Assembly (NCBI RefSeq): GCF_023715565.1 | Contig: NZ_JAMBOJ010000056.1 | Coordinates: 1 to 33,374, forward strand | From: Cytobacillus firmus | GTDB lineage: Bacteria; Bacillota; Bacilli; Bacillales; Cytobacillaceae | DNA: 33,374 nt | Direction: 5' to 3' | Part shown: positions 6,765-13,118 of the stretch, piece by piece | How the letters are laid out: each line of letters opens with the position of its first letter | Numbering within the stretch: the first letter of the stretch is position 1 | The notes under the pieces: model-generated | The model's input: only the letters and a program-made list of their open reading frames with translations | Told to the model about the DNA's origin: nothing | Database searches by the model: none | Program-made: the position numbers and the translations under genes

Positions 6765-8381
6765 ATGGGCAACCTGAGGCCCGTTCAGACATCAGGCGAT
6801 TTGTTTAGAGGTGCGTTTATCTTGACGGTCGCTGCCCTGATTATCAAAATTTTAAGCGCCATTTACCGGGTCCCTTTTCAAAATATTGTCGGGGATGTAG
6901 GGTTTTATATATATCAGCAGGTTTATCCGTTCTATGGAATCATTATTGTGTTATCTACATACGGGTTTCCGGTCATTATTTCTAAGCTTTATGCCGAACA
7001 GGTTGCTTTGAAGAAAGAGCAGGATATTCAAAATTTATTTGCCGTATCTGCCTTTGTTCTATTCATAATAGGTTTTATCGGGTTCGCAACCCTATACTGG
7101 GGCTCGGACTGGCTGGCAGCCAGGATGGGCGATCCGCAACTCTCGATTCTGCTCAGAGTGGTGGCCGCTGTGTTTCTTATTTTTCCAGTCCTGTCTCTTT
7201 TCCGGGGATATTTTCAAGGGAAAGGAGACATGGTTCCAACCGCTGTTTCCCAGGTAGGAGAACAGCTTGTCAGGGTCGTGACGATCCTGCTTGCCGCTTA
7301 TTTGCTGGTTAAGGAAGGGAATTCCCTCTACATGGTGGGAGGCGGGGCCATGTTCGGGGCCGTTACCGGCGGAGTCATCGCCGTCCTGATTTTGATTACC
7401 TTTTTTTATATAAAAAAAAGAAAAAACCTGCCGTCCGCCATTTCAATTGATTTTAAACAAGGCGGCAAGCTTGCCAAAACGATTATCATACAGGGATTTG
7501 CCATCTGCATAAGCAGTCTCGTGCTTATTTTCATTCAGCTGGCAGATTCGTTTAATTTATACTCGCTCCTCTTGGCATCCGGGATTGAAGGGGAAGAAGC
7601 CAAGGCGCTGAAAGGCGTGTATGACCGAGGACAGCCGATTGTCCAGCTGGGCATTGTCGTGGCAACATCCATGTCTCTCTCACTGGTGCCGCTCATTTCC
7701 AAAGAAAAAATGAGAAATCAGCCCTCATTCCTTCATAGTAAAATCAGACTTGCCCTTCAAATCGGCATTCTGGTTGGAGCTGCTGCAACCGTGGGGCTCT
7801 GGAATATTATAAAGCCTGCGAATATTATGCTGTTTGAAAACTCATCAGGATCAGATGTCCTTGCAATTCTCAGTCTGCTGATTTTGCTGAGCAGTCTGAT
7901 CATCACTATCACCGCTATTTTACAGGGACTGGGATTCATCTTTTTCCCGGCAGGAGCCATTCTGCTTGGATTTGCGGCAAAACTCGGCCTGAATACGCTA
8001 TTGGTGCCATCATACGGCACAATCGGTGCAGCCGCGGCATCATGCCTAGCCCTTGCGGCCGTCCTCATGCTTCTTATAGCAAAGCTTCAGGTATACCTGA
8101 AAATTTCATTGATTTCACTGCGTTTTCTATTTAGGGCTGGGTTCGCAGCACTAATGATGTCAGTTGTTCTGCAGCTGTACCTATCTGCCACAGCATTTAT
8201 GAGCATCACGGAATCGGGCAGGGCGTTTGCCGGATTTCAAGCATTAAGCGGCGTAGCGCTCGGTGGCTTTACGTATTTGTATATCATGTTTAAAGGCAAT
8301 ACTTTTAAAGAGGAAGAGCTTGCTTTGCTGCCGTTTGGAAGCAAACTCATGTTCTTGCTTCCCAAAAAGACTAGGAGATGA
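6765..8381 (+). CDS. yabM: SpoVB/MurJ-like polysaccharide or lipid flippase, YabM
   Basis: Multi-pass membrane protein of the MOP flippase superfamily, related to SpoVB and MurJ, which move lipid-linked precursors across the membrane. The 538-residue product is close to B. subtilis YabM (about 532). The signature LTVAALIIKILSAIYRVPFQNIVGD lies near the N-terminus, and hydrophobic segments run the whole length, consistent with about 14 helices. The substrate is not known from sequence. The start is uncertain: the ATG at 6765 abuts AAGGAG with no spacing, while CTG at 6774 would be 9 bases away and TTG at 6801 is also in frame. The stop overlaps the ATG at 8378. Confidence 0.88.
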   Translation: MGNLRPVQTSGDLFRGAFILTVAALIIKILSAIYRVPFQNIVGDVGFYIYQQVYPFYGIIIVLSTYGFPVIISKLYAEQVALKKEQDIQNLFAVSAFVLFIIGFIGFATLYWGSDWLAARMGDPQLSILLRVVAAVFLIFPVLSLFRGYFQGKGDMVPTAVSQVGEQLVRVVTILLAAYLLVKEGNSLYMVGGGAMFGAVTGGVIAVLILITFFYIKKRKNLPSAISIDFKQGGKLAKTIIIQGFAICISSLVLIFIQLADSFNLYSLLLASGIEGEEAKALKGVYDRGQPIVQLGIVVATSMSLSLVPLISKEKMRNQPSFLHSKIRLALQIGILVGAAATVGLWNIIKPANIMLFENSSGSDVLAILSLLILLSSLIITITAILQGLGFIFFPAGAILLGFAAKLGLNTLLVPSYGTIGAAAASCLALAAVLMLLIAKLQVYLKISLISLRFLFRAGFAALMMSVVLQLYLSATAFMSITESGRAFAGFQALSGVALGGFTYLYIMFKGNTFKEEELALLPFGSKLMFLLPKKTRR

Positions 8382-8389
8382 ATCGCTTT

Positions 8390-9844
8390 ATGAAAAAAAT
8401 AACCATTCTCGGACTTGGAGCAGGAGATTTGGATCAGCTTCCTTTTGGCGTATATAGACAGCTTAAAAATTCAGAGGTTCTTTACCTGCGGACTAGAGAG
8501 CATCCGGTTCTGCGTGATCTTGAACAGGAAGGGCTGACATATCAGTCCTTTGATCATATCTACGAAAAGCATGAGCAGTTTGAAGAAGTATATGAGGAGA
8601 TTTGTGAATTTCTCCTGAATGAAGCTCATGCCAAAGAGGTTACATATGGAGTTCCAGGCCACCCGCTTGTTGCGGAGCGTACGGTTCAGCTTCTCATTGA
8701 GCGTGCGCCGCAAAGAGGCATCGAGATCACGATCGGAGGAGGACAAAGCTTCCTGGATCCTTTATTTCAGGCTTTGAGGATCGATCCGATCGAAGGTTTT
8801 CAGCTGTTGGATGGAACAGATCTGAAAAGAGATGAAATTCAGGTGGCACAGCACGTCATCATTGGACAGGTGTATGATCAGTTTGTTGCGAGTGACGTCA
8901 AGCTGACATTGATGGAAAAGCTCCCTTACGATTACGAGGTTTATATTGTAACAGCTGCCGGAAGCAGTGAAGAAGTGATTAAAAAGGTGCAGCTGCATGA
9001 ATTGGATCATAATATGGAGCTGAATAACTTAACTTCCGTATATGTGCCCCCTGTAAAAGATGAGACTGTCCTCTATAAAGACTTTTCAAAGCTGCGCAGC
9101 ATTATCGCTGAATTGCGCGGACCAGACGGCTGCCCATGGGATAAAAAGCAAACCCATGAATCATTAAAGAAATATTTAATCGAAGAAGCCTATGAGCTTA
9201 TTGAAGCGATTGATAATGAAGATACCGAGCATGTGACGGAAGAACTGGGCGATGTCCTTCTCCAGGTGATGCTTCATGCTCAAATCGGCGAGGACGAAGG
9301 CTATTTTGCCATTGATGATGTGATAGAAGGCCTTTCCGAAAAAATGGTCCGCCGCCATCCCCATGTCTTTGGCGATGTACAGGCTGAAAATGAGGAAGAT
9401 GTCCTCAAAAATTGGCAGAGCATTAAGCAGGAAGAAAAGGGTGACAAACAGGAATCCTTGATGGATTCTGTCCCGAAATCCTTCCCAAATTTGATGAGAG
9501 CGGCTGAAATTCAGAAAAAAGCAGCAAAAGTCGGCTTTGACTGGAAGGAAGTTGAGGCTGCCTGGGAGAAGGTAAAAGAAGAGATTGCTGAATTCGAGAA
9601 AGAAGCCGCAGACTCCAGCCCGGAGATGGAGCCGGAATTTGGCGATATCCTGTTCGCTCTCGTGAATATTGCGCGTTTTTATAAAATCGATGCCGAAGAA
9701 GCTGTGAGAAAAACAAATGAAAAATTCATCCGCCGTTTTAAGTATGTGGAAGAACGGGTATTGATGAGCGGCAGAAAATTTGAAGACTTTACGCTCGAAC
9801 AGCTCGATGAATTCTGGAATGAGGCAAAATCCAAAGGTTATTAA
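8390..9844 (+). CDS. mazG: Tetrapyrrole-methylase/MazG nucleotide pyrophosphohydrolase fusion, YabN
   Basis: Two-domain protein: an N-terminal SAM-dependent tetrapyrrole methylase-like fold (KKITILGLGAGDLDQ, VPGHPLVAERTVQLL, ITIGGGQSFLDP) and a C-terminal MazG region with RGPDGCPWDKKQTHESLKKY followed by the metal-binding pattern EEAYELIEAID and EELGDVLLQV. A second MazG-like segment (EFGDILFALVNIARF) follows. MazG hydrolyses NTPs to NMPs and pyrophosphate and probably cleans the nucleotide pool; the role of the methylase-like half is unknown. About 484 residues (B. subtilis about 489). The ATG at 8390 is preferred: AGGAG ends 12 bases before it but touches the alternative ATG at 8378. It begins right at the end of yabM, so coupled translation is likely. 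Confidence 0.92.
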   Translation: MKKITILGLGAGDLDQLPFGVYRQLKNSEVLYLRTREHPVLRDLEQEGLTYQSFDHIYEKHEQFEEVYEEICEFLLNEAHAKEVTYGVPGHPLVAERTVQLLIERAPQRGIEITIGGGQSFLDPLFQALRIDPIEGFQLLDGTDLKRDEIQVAQHVIIGQVYDQFVASDVKLTLMEKLPYDYEVYIVTAAGSSEEVIKKVQLHELDHNMELNNLTSVYVPPVKDETVLYKDFSKLRSIIAELRGPDGCPWDKKQTHESLKKYLIEEAYELIEAIDNEDTEHVTEELGDVLLQVMLHAQIGEDEGYFAIDDVIEGLSEKMVRRHPHVFGDVQAENEEDVLKNWQSIKQEEKGDKQESLMDSVPKSFPNLMRAAEIQKKAAKVGFDWKEVEAAWEKVKEEIAEFEKEAADSSPEMEPEFGDILFALVNIARFYKIDAEEAVRKTNEKFIRRFKYVEERVLMSGRKFEDFTLEQLDEFWNEAKSKGY

Positions 9845-9861
9845 TAGAGGAGTGGCGTCAA

Positions 9862-10128
9862 ATGAGATTAGATAAATTTTTAAAAGTATCAAGACTTATC
9901 AAAAGAAGGACACTGGCAAAAGAGGTCTCTGATCAGGGAAGGATCACGATAAACGGACAGCAGGCAAAAGCAAGCTCTACGGTTAAAGTGGGCGATGAGC
10001 TTCAAGTCCGCTTCGGCCAAAAGCTGGTAACGGTCAAGGTGGAACGCCTGCAGGAAACGACCCGCAAGGAAGAGGCTGCCGGCATGTACTCGGTTGTGAA
10101 GGAAGAAAAAGTGGAATCGGAAGCATAG
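9862..10128 (+). CDS. rqcP: S4-domain RNA-binding protein RqcP (YabO, Hsp15-like)
   Basis: Small (88-residue) S4-domain protein. The S4 fold covers nearly the whole chain: MRLDKFLKVSRLIKRRTLAK, then GRITINGQQAKASSTVKVGDEL. In B. subtilis this protein works with RqcH on stalled 50S subunits, helping to add C-terminal alanine tails to incomplete proteins, a ribosome rescue route; the older name is yabO/hslR. The ribosome binding site AGAGGAG is well placed, and the gene follows mazG by 17 bases, probably in the same transcript. The C-terminus is charged and variable. Confidence 0.93.
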   Translation: MRLDKFLKVSRLIKRRTLAKEVSDQGRITINGQQAKASSTVKVGDELQVRFGQKLVTVKVERLQETTRKEEAAGMYSVVKEEKVESEA

Positions 10129-10173
10129 GACGTATGAGCTCCCGCTTTTCTTAAATCATTGAACTTCGATAAC

Positions 10174-10355
10174 TGTCTAGCTCAAGGCGCCATCGGCTCT
10201 CGGGTCTAAGCCAATCCGTCTAAAGGTTTAAAAAACCATTCAGCCGCCTCGTCTTATGCTTGTGGCCCGCAGGATGCGGGTCAAGCAGACGTTACACAGG
10301 ACGTTGCGGTGTTAGTCTGCGTTCATAGATAGGCGGGCGCCTTGCGCTTTTCTTG
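10174..10355 (+). repeat. Interspersed hairpin repeat, copy E (longest)
   Basis: The ends are AACTGTCTAGCTCAAGGCGCC and GGCGGGCGCCTTGCGCTTTT; GGCGCC on the left can pair with GGCGCC on the right. The middle is enlarged and holds its own pairings, such as CCCGCA with TGCGGG and GCAGAC with GTCTGC. It fills most of the rqcP-yabP gap. Bases 10129-10173 carry nothing recognisable except CCCGCTTTTCTTAA, which resembles a right end and may be a remnant. Confidence 0.85.
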
Positions 10356-10383
10356 ATGGCTTGTTCTATTTTAATCCTCCCAT

Positions 10384-10412
10384 TCATAAACATGTACAAA
10401 AAGGTTGTACTA
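10384..10412 (+). promoter_or_regulatory. Weak SigE-like promoter with an internal dyad upstream of yabP
   Basis: TCATAAA (from 10385) fits the SigE -35 pattern, but the -10 (TGTACTAT) is poor. yabP is SigE-dependent in B. subtilis. A perfect 6-bp dyad GTACAA (10394-10399)/TTGTAC (10405-10410) with a 5-base spacer lies across the would-be spacer and -10. Confidence 0.3.
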
Positions 10413-10433
10413 TGTGATTGCGGGGGATGAATA

Positions 10434-10736
10434 ATGAGTCAATATTATGAATCAAATTCAAACAAAACCAATACTCAGGAACATGATGTCATTATGAGAG
10501 GCAGAAGGCTGCTTGATATTACAGGTGTTAAACAGGTGGAAAGCTTTGATAATGAAGAGTTTTTGCTCGAAACCGTAATGGGCTTCCTTGCGATTAGAGG
10601 GCAGAATCTGCAGATGAAGAATCTGGATGTGGACAAGGGAATTGTTTCCATCAAAGGGAAGGTATTTGACCTTGTTTATATTGATGATCAGAATGGAGAC
10701 AAAGCTAAAGGTTTCTTTAGCAAGTTGTTCCGATGA
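10434..10736 (+). CDS. yabP: Sporulation protein YabP
   Basis: A 100-residue YabP/YqfC-family protein, the same length as in B. subtilis, where it is made in the mother cell and needed for sporulation after engulfment. Conserved blocks are HDVIMRGRRLLDITGVKQVESFD and ETVMGFLAIRG in the first two thirds; no catalytic motif is apparent. A GGGGGATG ribosome binding site precedes the ATG. The TGA stop overlaps the yabQ ATG, so the two are translationally coupled. Molecular function is unknown; a structural or regulatory role at the spore membrane or cortex is inferred only from the partner gene. Confidence 0.92.
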   Translation: MSQYYESNSNKTNTQEHDVIMRGRRLLDITGVKQVESFDNEEFLLETVMGFLAIRGQNLQMKNLDVDKGIVSIKGKVFDLVYIDDQNGDKAKGFFSKLFR

Positions 10737-11365
10737 CACTGACCACTCAATTTGTGACCATGCTGGCGATGATAGGCATGGGAAGTGTATTTGGGGCAGC
10801 CCTTGATACGTATAATCGTTTCCTGCAAAGGACCAAGCGGAAAAGCTGGCTCGTTTTTATTAATGATATTCTTTTTTGGATCGTACAGGGTCTGGTAATC
10901 TTCTATATTTTATTCCTGGTGAACAAGGGTGAACTGAGGTTTTATATTTTCATTGCTTTGCTGTGCGGTTTTGCCGCATATCAAAGTTTATTTAAGAAAA
11001 TGTATCTGCGGGTATTGGAGATATCCATCCGAATGGTGATCTCCATATACCGCTTTTTCGTGAAGACTTTAACGGTGCTCATCTATAAACCGATTCAGGG
11101 TCTGATTATGGCGTTAGTTGCGATTGCCGTCATGCTTGGAAAAGGACTTTATTCCCTATTAAAAGTCATACTTCGAGTCTTTTGGTTTATCTTGAAGATC
11201 GTTTTTCTGCCTGTCAAATGGATTTTGTCACTTTTATGGAAAGTTTTGCCGAAAAAGATTAAAAAAACAGTCGAGAAGTTATATAATAAATTGGCAGGAT
11301 ATTTACAGCGGATAAAGAATTATGTTTTAAAATGGACAGCTAAGTGGAAAAAACCTAAAGAGTAA
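10733..11365 (+). CDS. yabQ: Spore cortex biosynthesis protein YabQ
   Basis: A 210-residue integral membrane protein. Hydrophobic segments fall near residues 5-25, 42-65, 69-88, 105-135 and 140-165, followed by a very basic C-terminal tail (KKIKKTVEKLYNK onward). In B. subtilis YabQ localises to the membrane around the forespore and is required for cortex formation. It overlaps yabP by 4 bases (ATGA), the usual arrangement. Later residues are rich in Lys, which suggests the tail faces the cytoplasm. No enzymatic motif is visible. Confidence 0.9.
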   Translation: MTLTTQFVTMLAMIGMGSVFGAALDTYNRFLQRTKRKSWLVFINDILFWIVQGLVIFYILFLVNKGELRFYIFIALLCGFAAYQSLFKKMYLRVLEISIRMVISIYRFFVKTLTVLIYKPIQGLIMALVAIAVMLGKGLYSLLKVILRVFWFILKIVFLPVKWILSLLWKVLPKKIKKTVEKLYNKLAGYLQRIKNYVLKWTAKWKKPKE

Positions 11366-11380
11366 GGAGGGAGTGCGGAA

Positions 11381-11791
11381 ATGAGTGCCACCAAGAAGAA
11401 AAATGTAGCCAAAATGGAAACCAGCTATGTCAAACAGCAGGAAGCAGCAGAGATCAGTGCAGGCCGGAAGAAAAAGCTTTTATTTCGCAGATTAGCAGCA
11501 TTTTTCACACTGGCAGCCGTCGTTTCATTTTTTATGATCACAACACTCGTTTCGCAGTCTGCTGCTCTGGAAGAAAAAGTGGAAGAGAAAAACAGGCTGG
11601 ATCAGGAACTTTCTGACTTGAAGAAGAAAGAAGTAATGCTCGAAGAAGAAATTGTTAAGCTGAATGATGATGAGTATATCGCGAAGCTTGCCCGCAAAGA
11701 TTATTTCCTATCTGACAATAACGAAATCATCTTTAACCTCCCTGAAGAAGATTCGGAAAAAGAAAAGAAAAAAGAAAAAAAGGCCGACTGA
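11381..11791 (+). CDS. divIC: Cell division protein DivIC (FtsB-like)
   Basis: Bitopic divisome protein that forms a complex with FtsL and DivIB at the septum and stabilises the cell-wall synthase. 136 residues: basic cytoplasmic N-terminus, one membrane helix (about 37-58, LAAFFTLAAVVSFFMITTLV), an extracytoplasmic coiled coil rich in Glu/Lys/Leu heptads (about 63-98), then the family segment DDEYIAKLARKDYFLSDNNEIIF. The end is a run of Glu/Lys. It starts 15 bases after yabQ behind AAGGAGGG. Length is slightly more than B. subtilis DivIC (125), the excess being at the two charged ends. Confidence 0.94.
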   Translation: MSATKKKNVAKMETSYVKQQEAAEISAGRKKKLLFRRLAAFFTLAAVVSFFMITTLVSQSAALEEKVEEKNRLDQELSDLKKKEVMLEEEIVKLNDDEYIAKLARKDYFLSDNNEIIFNLPEEDSEKEKKKEKKAD

Positions 11792-11798
11792 GGCTATA

Positions 11799-11828
11799 TT
11801 GACACTTTTTTTGAGGTTTCTGTATAAT
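11799..11828 (+). promoter_or_regulatory. SigA promoter of yabR
   Basis: TTGACA (11799-11804) and TATAAT (11823-11828), both perfect, with an 18-bp spacer. Transcription would start about 40 bases upstream of the yabR ATG. Confidence 0.9.
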
Positions 11829-11873
11829 ATATAAAAGTTTCACCTTATATTTTTCAAGGAGGCAGTTTTTTTA

Positions 11874-12329
11874 ATGTCAATCGAAGCAGGCAGCAAGTTA
11901 ACAGGAAAGGTTACAGGCGTTACAAATTTCGGAGCATTTGTGGAGTTGCCGGAAGGCTCAACCGGTCTGGTGCACATAAGTGAAGTCGCTGACAAGTATG
12001 TAAAAGATATTAATGAGCACCTAAAAGTGGGTGACATGGTTGAAGTGAAAGTCATTAATGTCGAAAAGGACGGCAAGATTGGATTATCCATCAAAAAGGC
12101 AAAAGACCGGCCTGAGCGTTCTGAAAGACCTGAAAGAGGAGACAGAAAAGAATTCAGACCGAATTCCAATTCTGGCCGCCCTCGCCATAACCGATCAAAC
12201 GACAATCGCCCTAAAGAAAACTTTGAAGCCAAAATGGCCCGTTTCCTGAAGGACAGCGAAGATCGTCTGTCATCGCTAAAACGCCATACTGAATCCAAGC
12301 GTGGAGGAAGAGGAGCAAAGCGAGGCTAA
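11874..12329 (+). CDS. yabR: S1-domain RNA-binding protein YabR
   Basis: A 151-residue general-stress-type protein with one S1 RNA-binding domain (about 1-75): GSKLTGKVTGVTNFGAFVEL, GLVHISEVADKYV, and KVGDMVEVKVINVEKDGKIGLSIKKA. The second half is basic and low-complexity (repeated RPERSERPERGD, then NSGRPRHNRSNDNRP) and ends RGGRGAKRG, which could add non-specific RNA binding. B. subtilis YabR is shorter (about 128), the difference being in this tail. The S1 domain resembles those of PNPase and ribosomal protein S1; the target is unknown. Strong ribosome binding site AAGGAGG. It has its own strong promoter and a terminator, so it is probably a single-gene unit. Confidence 0.92.
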   Translation: MSIEAGSKLTGKVTGVTNFGAFVELPEGSTGLVHISEVADKYVKDINEHLKVGDMVEVKVINVEKDGKIGLSIKKAKDRPERSERPERGDRKEFRPNSNSGRPRHNRSNDNRPKENFEAKMARFLKDSEDRLSSLKRHTESKRGGRGAKRG

Positions 12330-12361
12330 CTTGCTGCTGATCGATCTATATAGCAGGATGG

Positions 12362-12392
12362 AAAACAAGTCCGGGTGGGCTTGTTTTTTTTT
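12362..12392 (+). terminator. Intrinsic terminator after yabR
   Basis: Arms AAACAAGTCC and GGGCTTGTTT (one T-G pair) around a short GGGT loop, followed by a long T run. It converges on the tRNA terminator 30 bases away. Confidence 0.88.
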
Positions 12393-12419
12393 GTGCTGTT
12401 TCATAACTAATTCAGCCAT

Positions 12420-12452
12420 CAAAAAAACGCCAGCCTAAGGCTGACGCTCTTT
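12420..12452 (-). terminator. Intrinsic terminator of the tRNA unit (minus strand)
   Basis: Read on the minus strand, CGTCAGCC and GGCTGGCG pair (one T-G) around TTA and are followed by seven Ts. It begins just past the 3' end of the tRNA-Glu gene. Confidence 0.85.
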
Positions 12453-12457
12453 TGAAA

Positions 12458-12529
12458 TGACCCGTACGGGATTCGAACCCGTGTTACCGCCGTGAAAGGG
12501 CGGTGTCTTAACCGCTTGACCAACGGGCC
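12458..12529 (-). tRNA. tRNA-Glu (anticodon UUC)
   Basis: The minus strand reads GGCCCGTTGGTCAAGCGGTT at the 5' end, anticodon stem-loop CCGCC-CTTTCAC-GGCGG with anticodon TTC, the T-loop GGTTCGAATCC, and discriminator A. The acceptor stem pairs fully with one G-T. The CCA end is not encoded. It is the distal gene of a two-tRNA minus-strand unit. Confidence 0.97.
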
Positions 12530-12572
12530 GGGATAATAATAGATTTTGCAATGCGCTTCCACATTTCCATGT

Positions 12573-12684
12573 TGTCCAGCTTCAGCGCGTAGGAGCTCTC
12601 GGGTCTAAGCTAAGCTGTCAAAAAGGTAAAGTGCAACCTTTCTGCCAGCTTGTCTTGCCCCTGGGCAAGGCACTTCCATATTTC
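12573..12684 (+). repeat. Interspersed hairpin repeat, copy F, between the two tRNA genes
   Basis: Diverged copy: left end TGTCCAGCTTCAGCGCGTAG, CTCGGGTCTAAGC as in copy E, and right end GGGCAAGGCACTTCCATATT. It is oriented like all other copies, and so antisense to the tRNA transcript that must run through it. An inner AAGGT/ACCTT pairing is visible. ATGCGCTTCC at 12551-12560 may be a remnant of another right end. Confidence 0.8.
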
Positions 12685-12688
12685 ATGA

Positions 12689-12762
12689 TAGCGGCGGAGG
12701 GGATCGAACCCCCGACCTCACGGGTATGAACCGTACGCTCTAGCCAGCTGAGCTACACCGCC
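12689..12762 (-). tRNA. tRNA-Met (elongator, anticodon CAU)
   Basis: The minus strand reads GGCGGTGTAGCTCAGCTGGC at the 5' end, anticodon stem-loop ACGG-TTCATAC-CCGT with anticodon CAT, T-loop GGTTCGATCCC, and discriminator A. G1 pairs with U72, so the acceptor end is closed, unlike an initiator tRNA; the body differs from the AUA-reading tRNA-Ile(CAU). CCA is not encoded. It is the proximal gene of the minus-strand unit. Confidence 0.95.
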
Positions 12763-12805
12763 AAATTTCAATAGATTACTAGATGTGCTCTGAAGCACAA
12801 GATTT

Positions 12806-12834
12806 ATCATACAAATTTTTAAAAAGGAAGTCAA
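12806..12834 (-). promoter_or_regulatory. SigA promoter of the tRNA unit (minus strand)
   Basis: On the minus strand TTGACT (12834-12829), a 17-bp spacer, then TATGAT (12811-12806). Transcription would start near 12799, inside a small dyad TGTGCT/AGCACA (12784-12799), about 35 bases before the tRNA-Met 5' end. Confidence 0.85.
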
Positions 12835-13049
12835 TAAGATATTAAAAGAAATATGTCGTAAATTTCCCTTGCCGCTTCGTCAATTTCTTCCATGCTTCGC
12901 TTTTGGCAGAAAGCTGTCATTTCAGTGGTTTGTTTACTTTTTTTGCCAGAACTAAACCAAACCTCAGAAAGTCCCATTTTAAATCTTGTTATCTATCCCC
13001 ATATATAGTGGAAAACCGTCGAACGAAAAGCCGGGGCTTGTCCGCTATT
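12835..13049. other. Gene-free stretch between the tRNA promoter and the spoIIE promoter
   Basis: Non-coding. It holds two Spo0A-box-like heptamers: TTCGTCA at 12876-12882 (fits TTCGNCA, but is about 170 bases from the promoter, so may be chance) and CGTCGAA at 13017-13023 (6 of 7 to TGTCGAA), close to the -35. The remainder is not recognised. Confidence 0.5.
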
Positions 13050-13082
13050 TTGACAAACTTCTGGAGCGCTTGATTTTATAAT
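13017..13082 (+). promoter_or_regulatory. Spo0A-type spoIIE promoter (SigA, 21-bp spacing)
   Basis: A perfect TTGACA (13050-13055) and a perfect TATAAT (13077-13082) are 21 bp apart, too far for plain SigA use but the known architecture of Spo0A-activated spoIIE and spoIIG promoters of B. subtilis. TTTGACA at 13049-13055 (reverse of TGTCAAA, 6 of 7 to the 0A box) overlaps the -35, and CGTCGAA lies at 13017-13023. So activation by phosphorylated Spo0A is likely. Confidence 0.85.
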
Positions 13083-13118
13083 TGTCAGCAACGATAAAAA
13101 AATGGGGAGTGTAGTTTA

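Noticed and set aside
9176..9892. Long minus-strand open frame (238 residues) under mazG
   Set aside because: Antisense shadow of a conserved gene; no ribosome binding site or recognisable domain.
12876..12882. Distal Spo0A box TTCGTCA
   Set aside because: A degenerate 7-mer about 170 bases from the promoter; likely to occur by chance, so not listed as a site.
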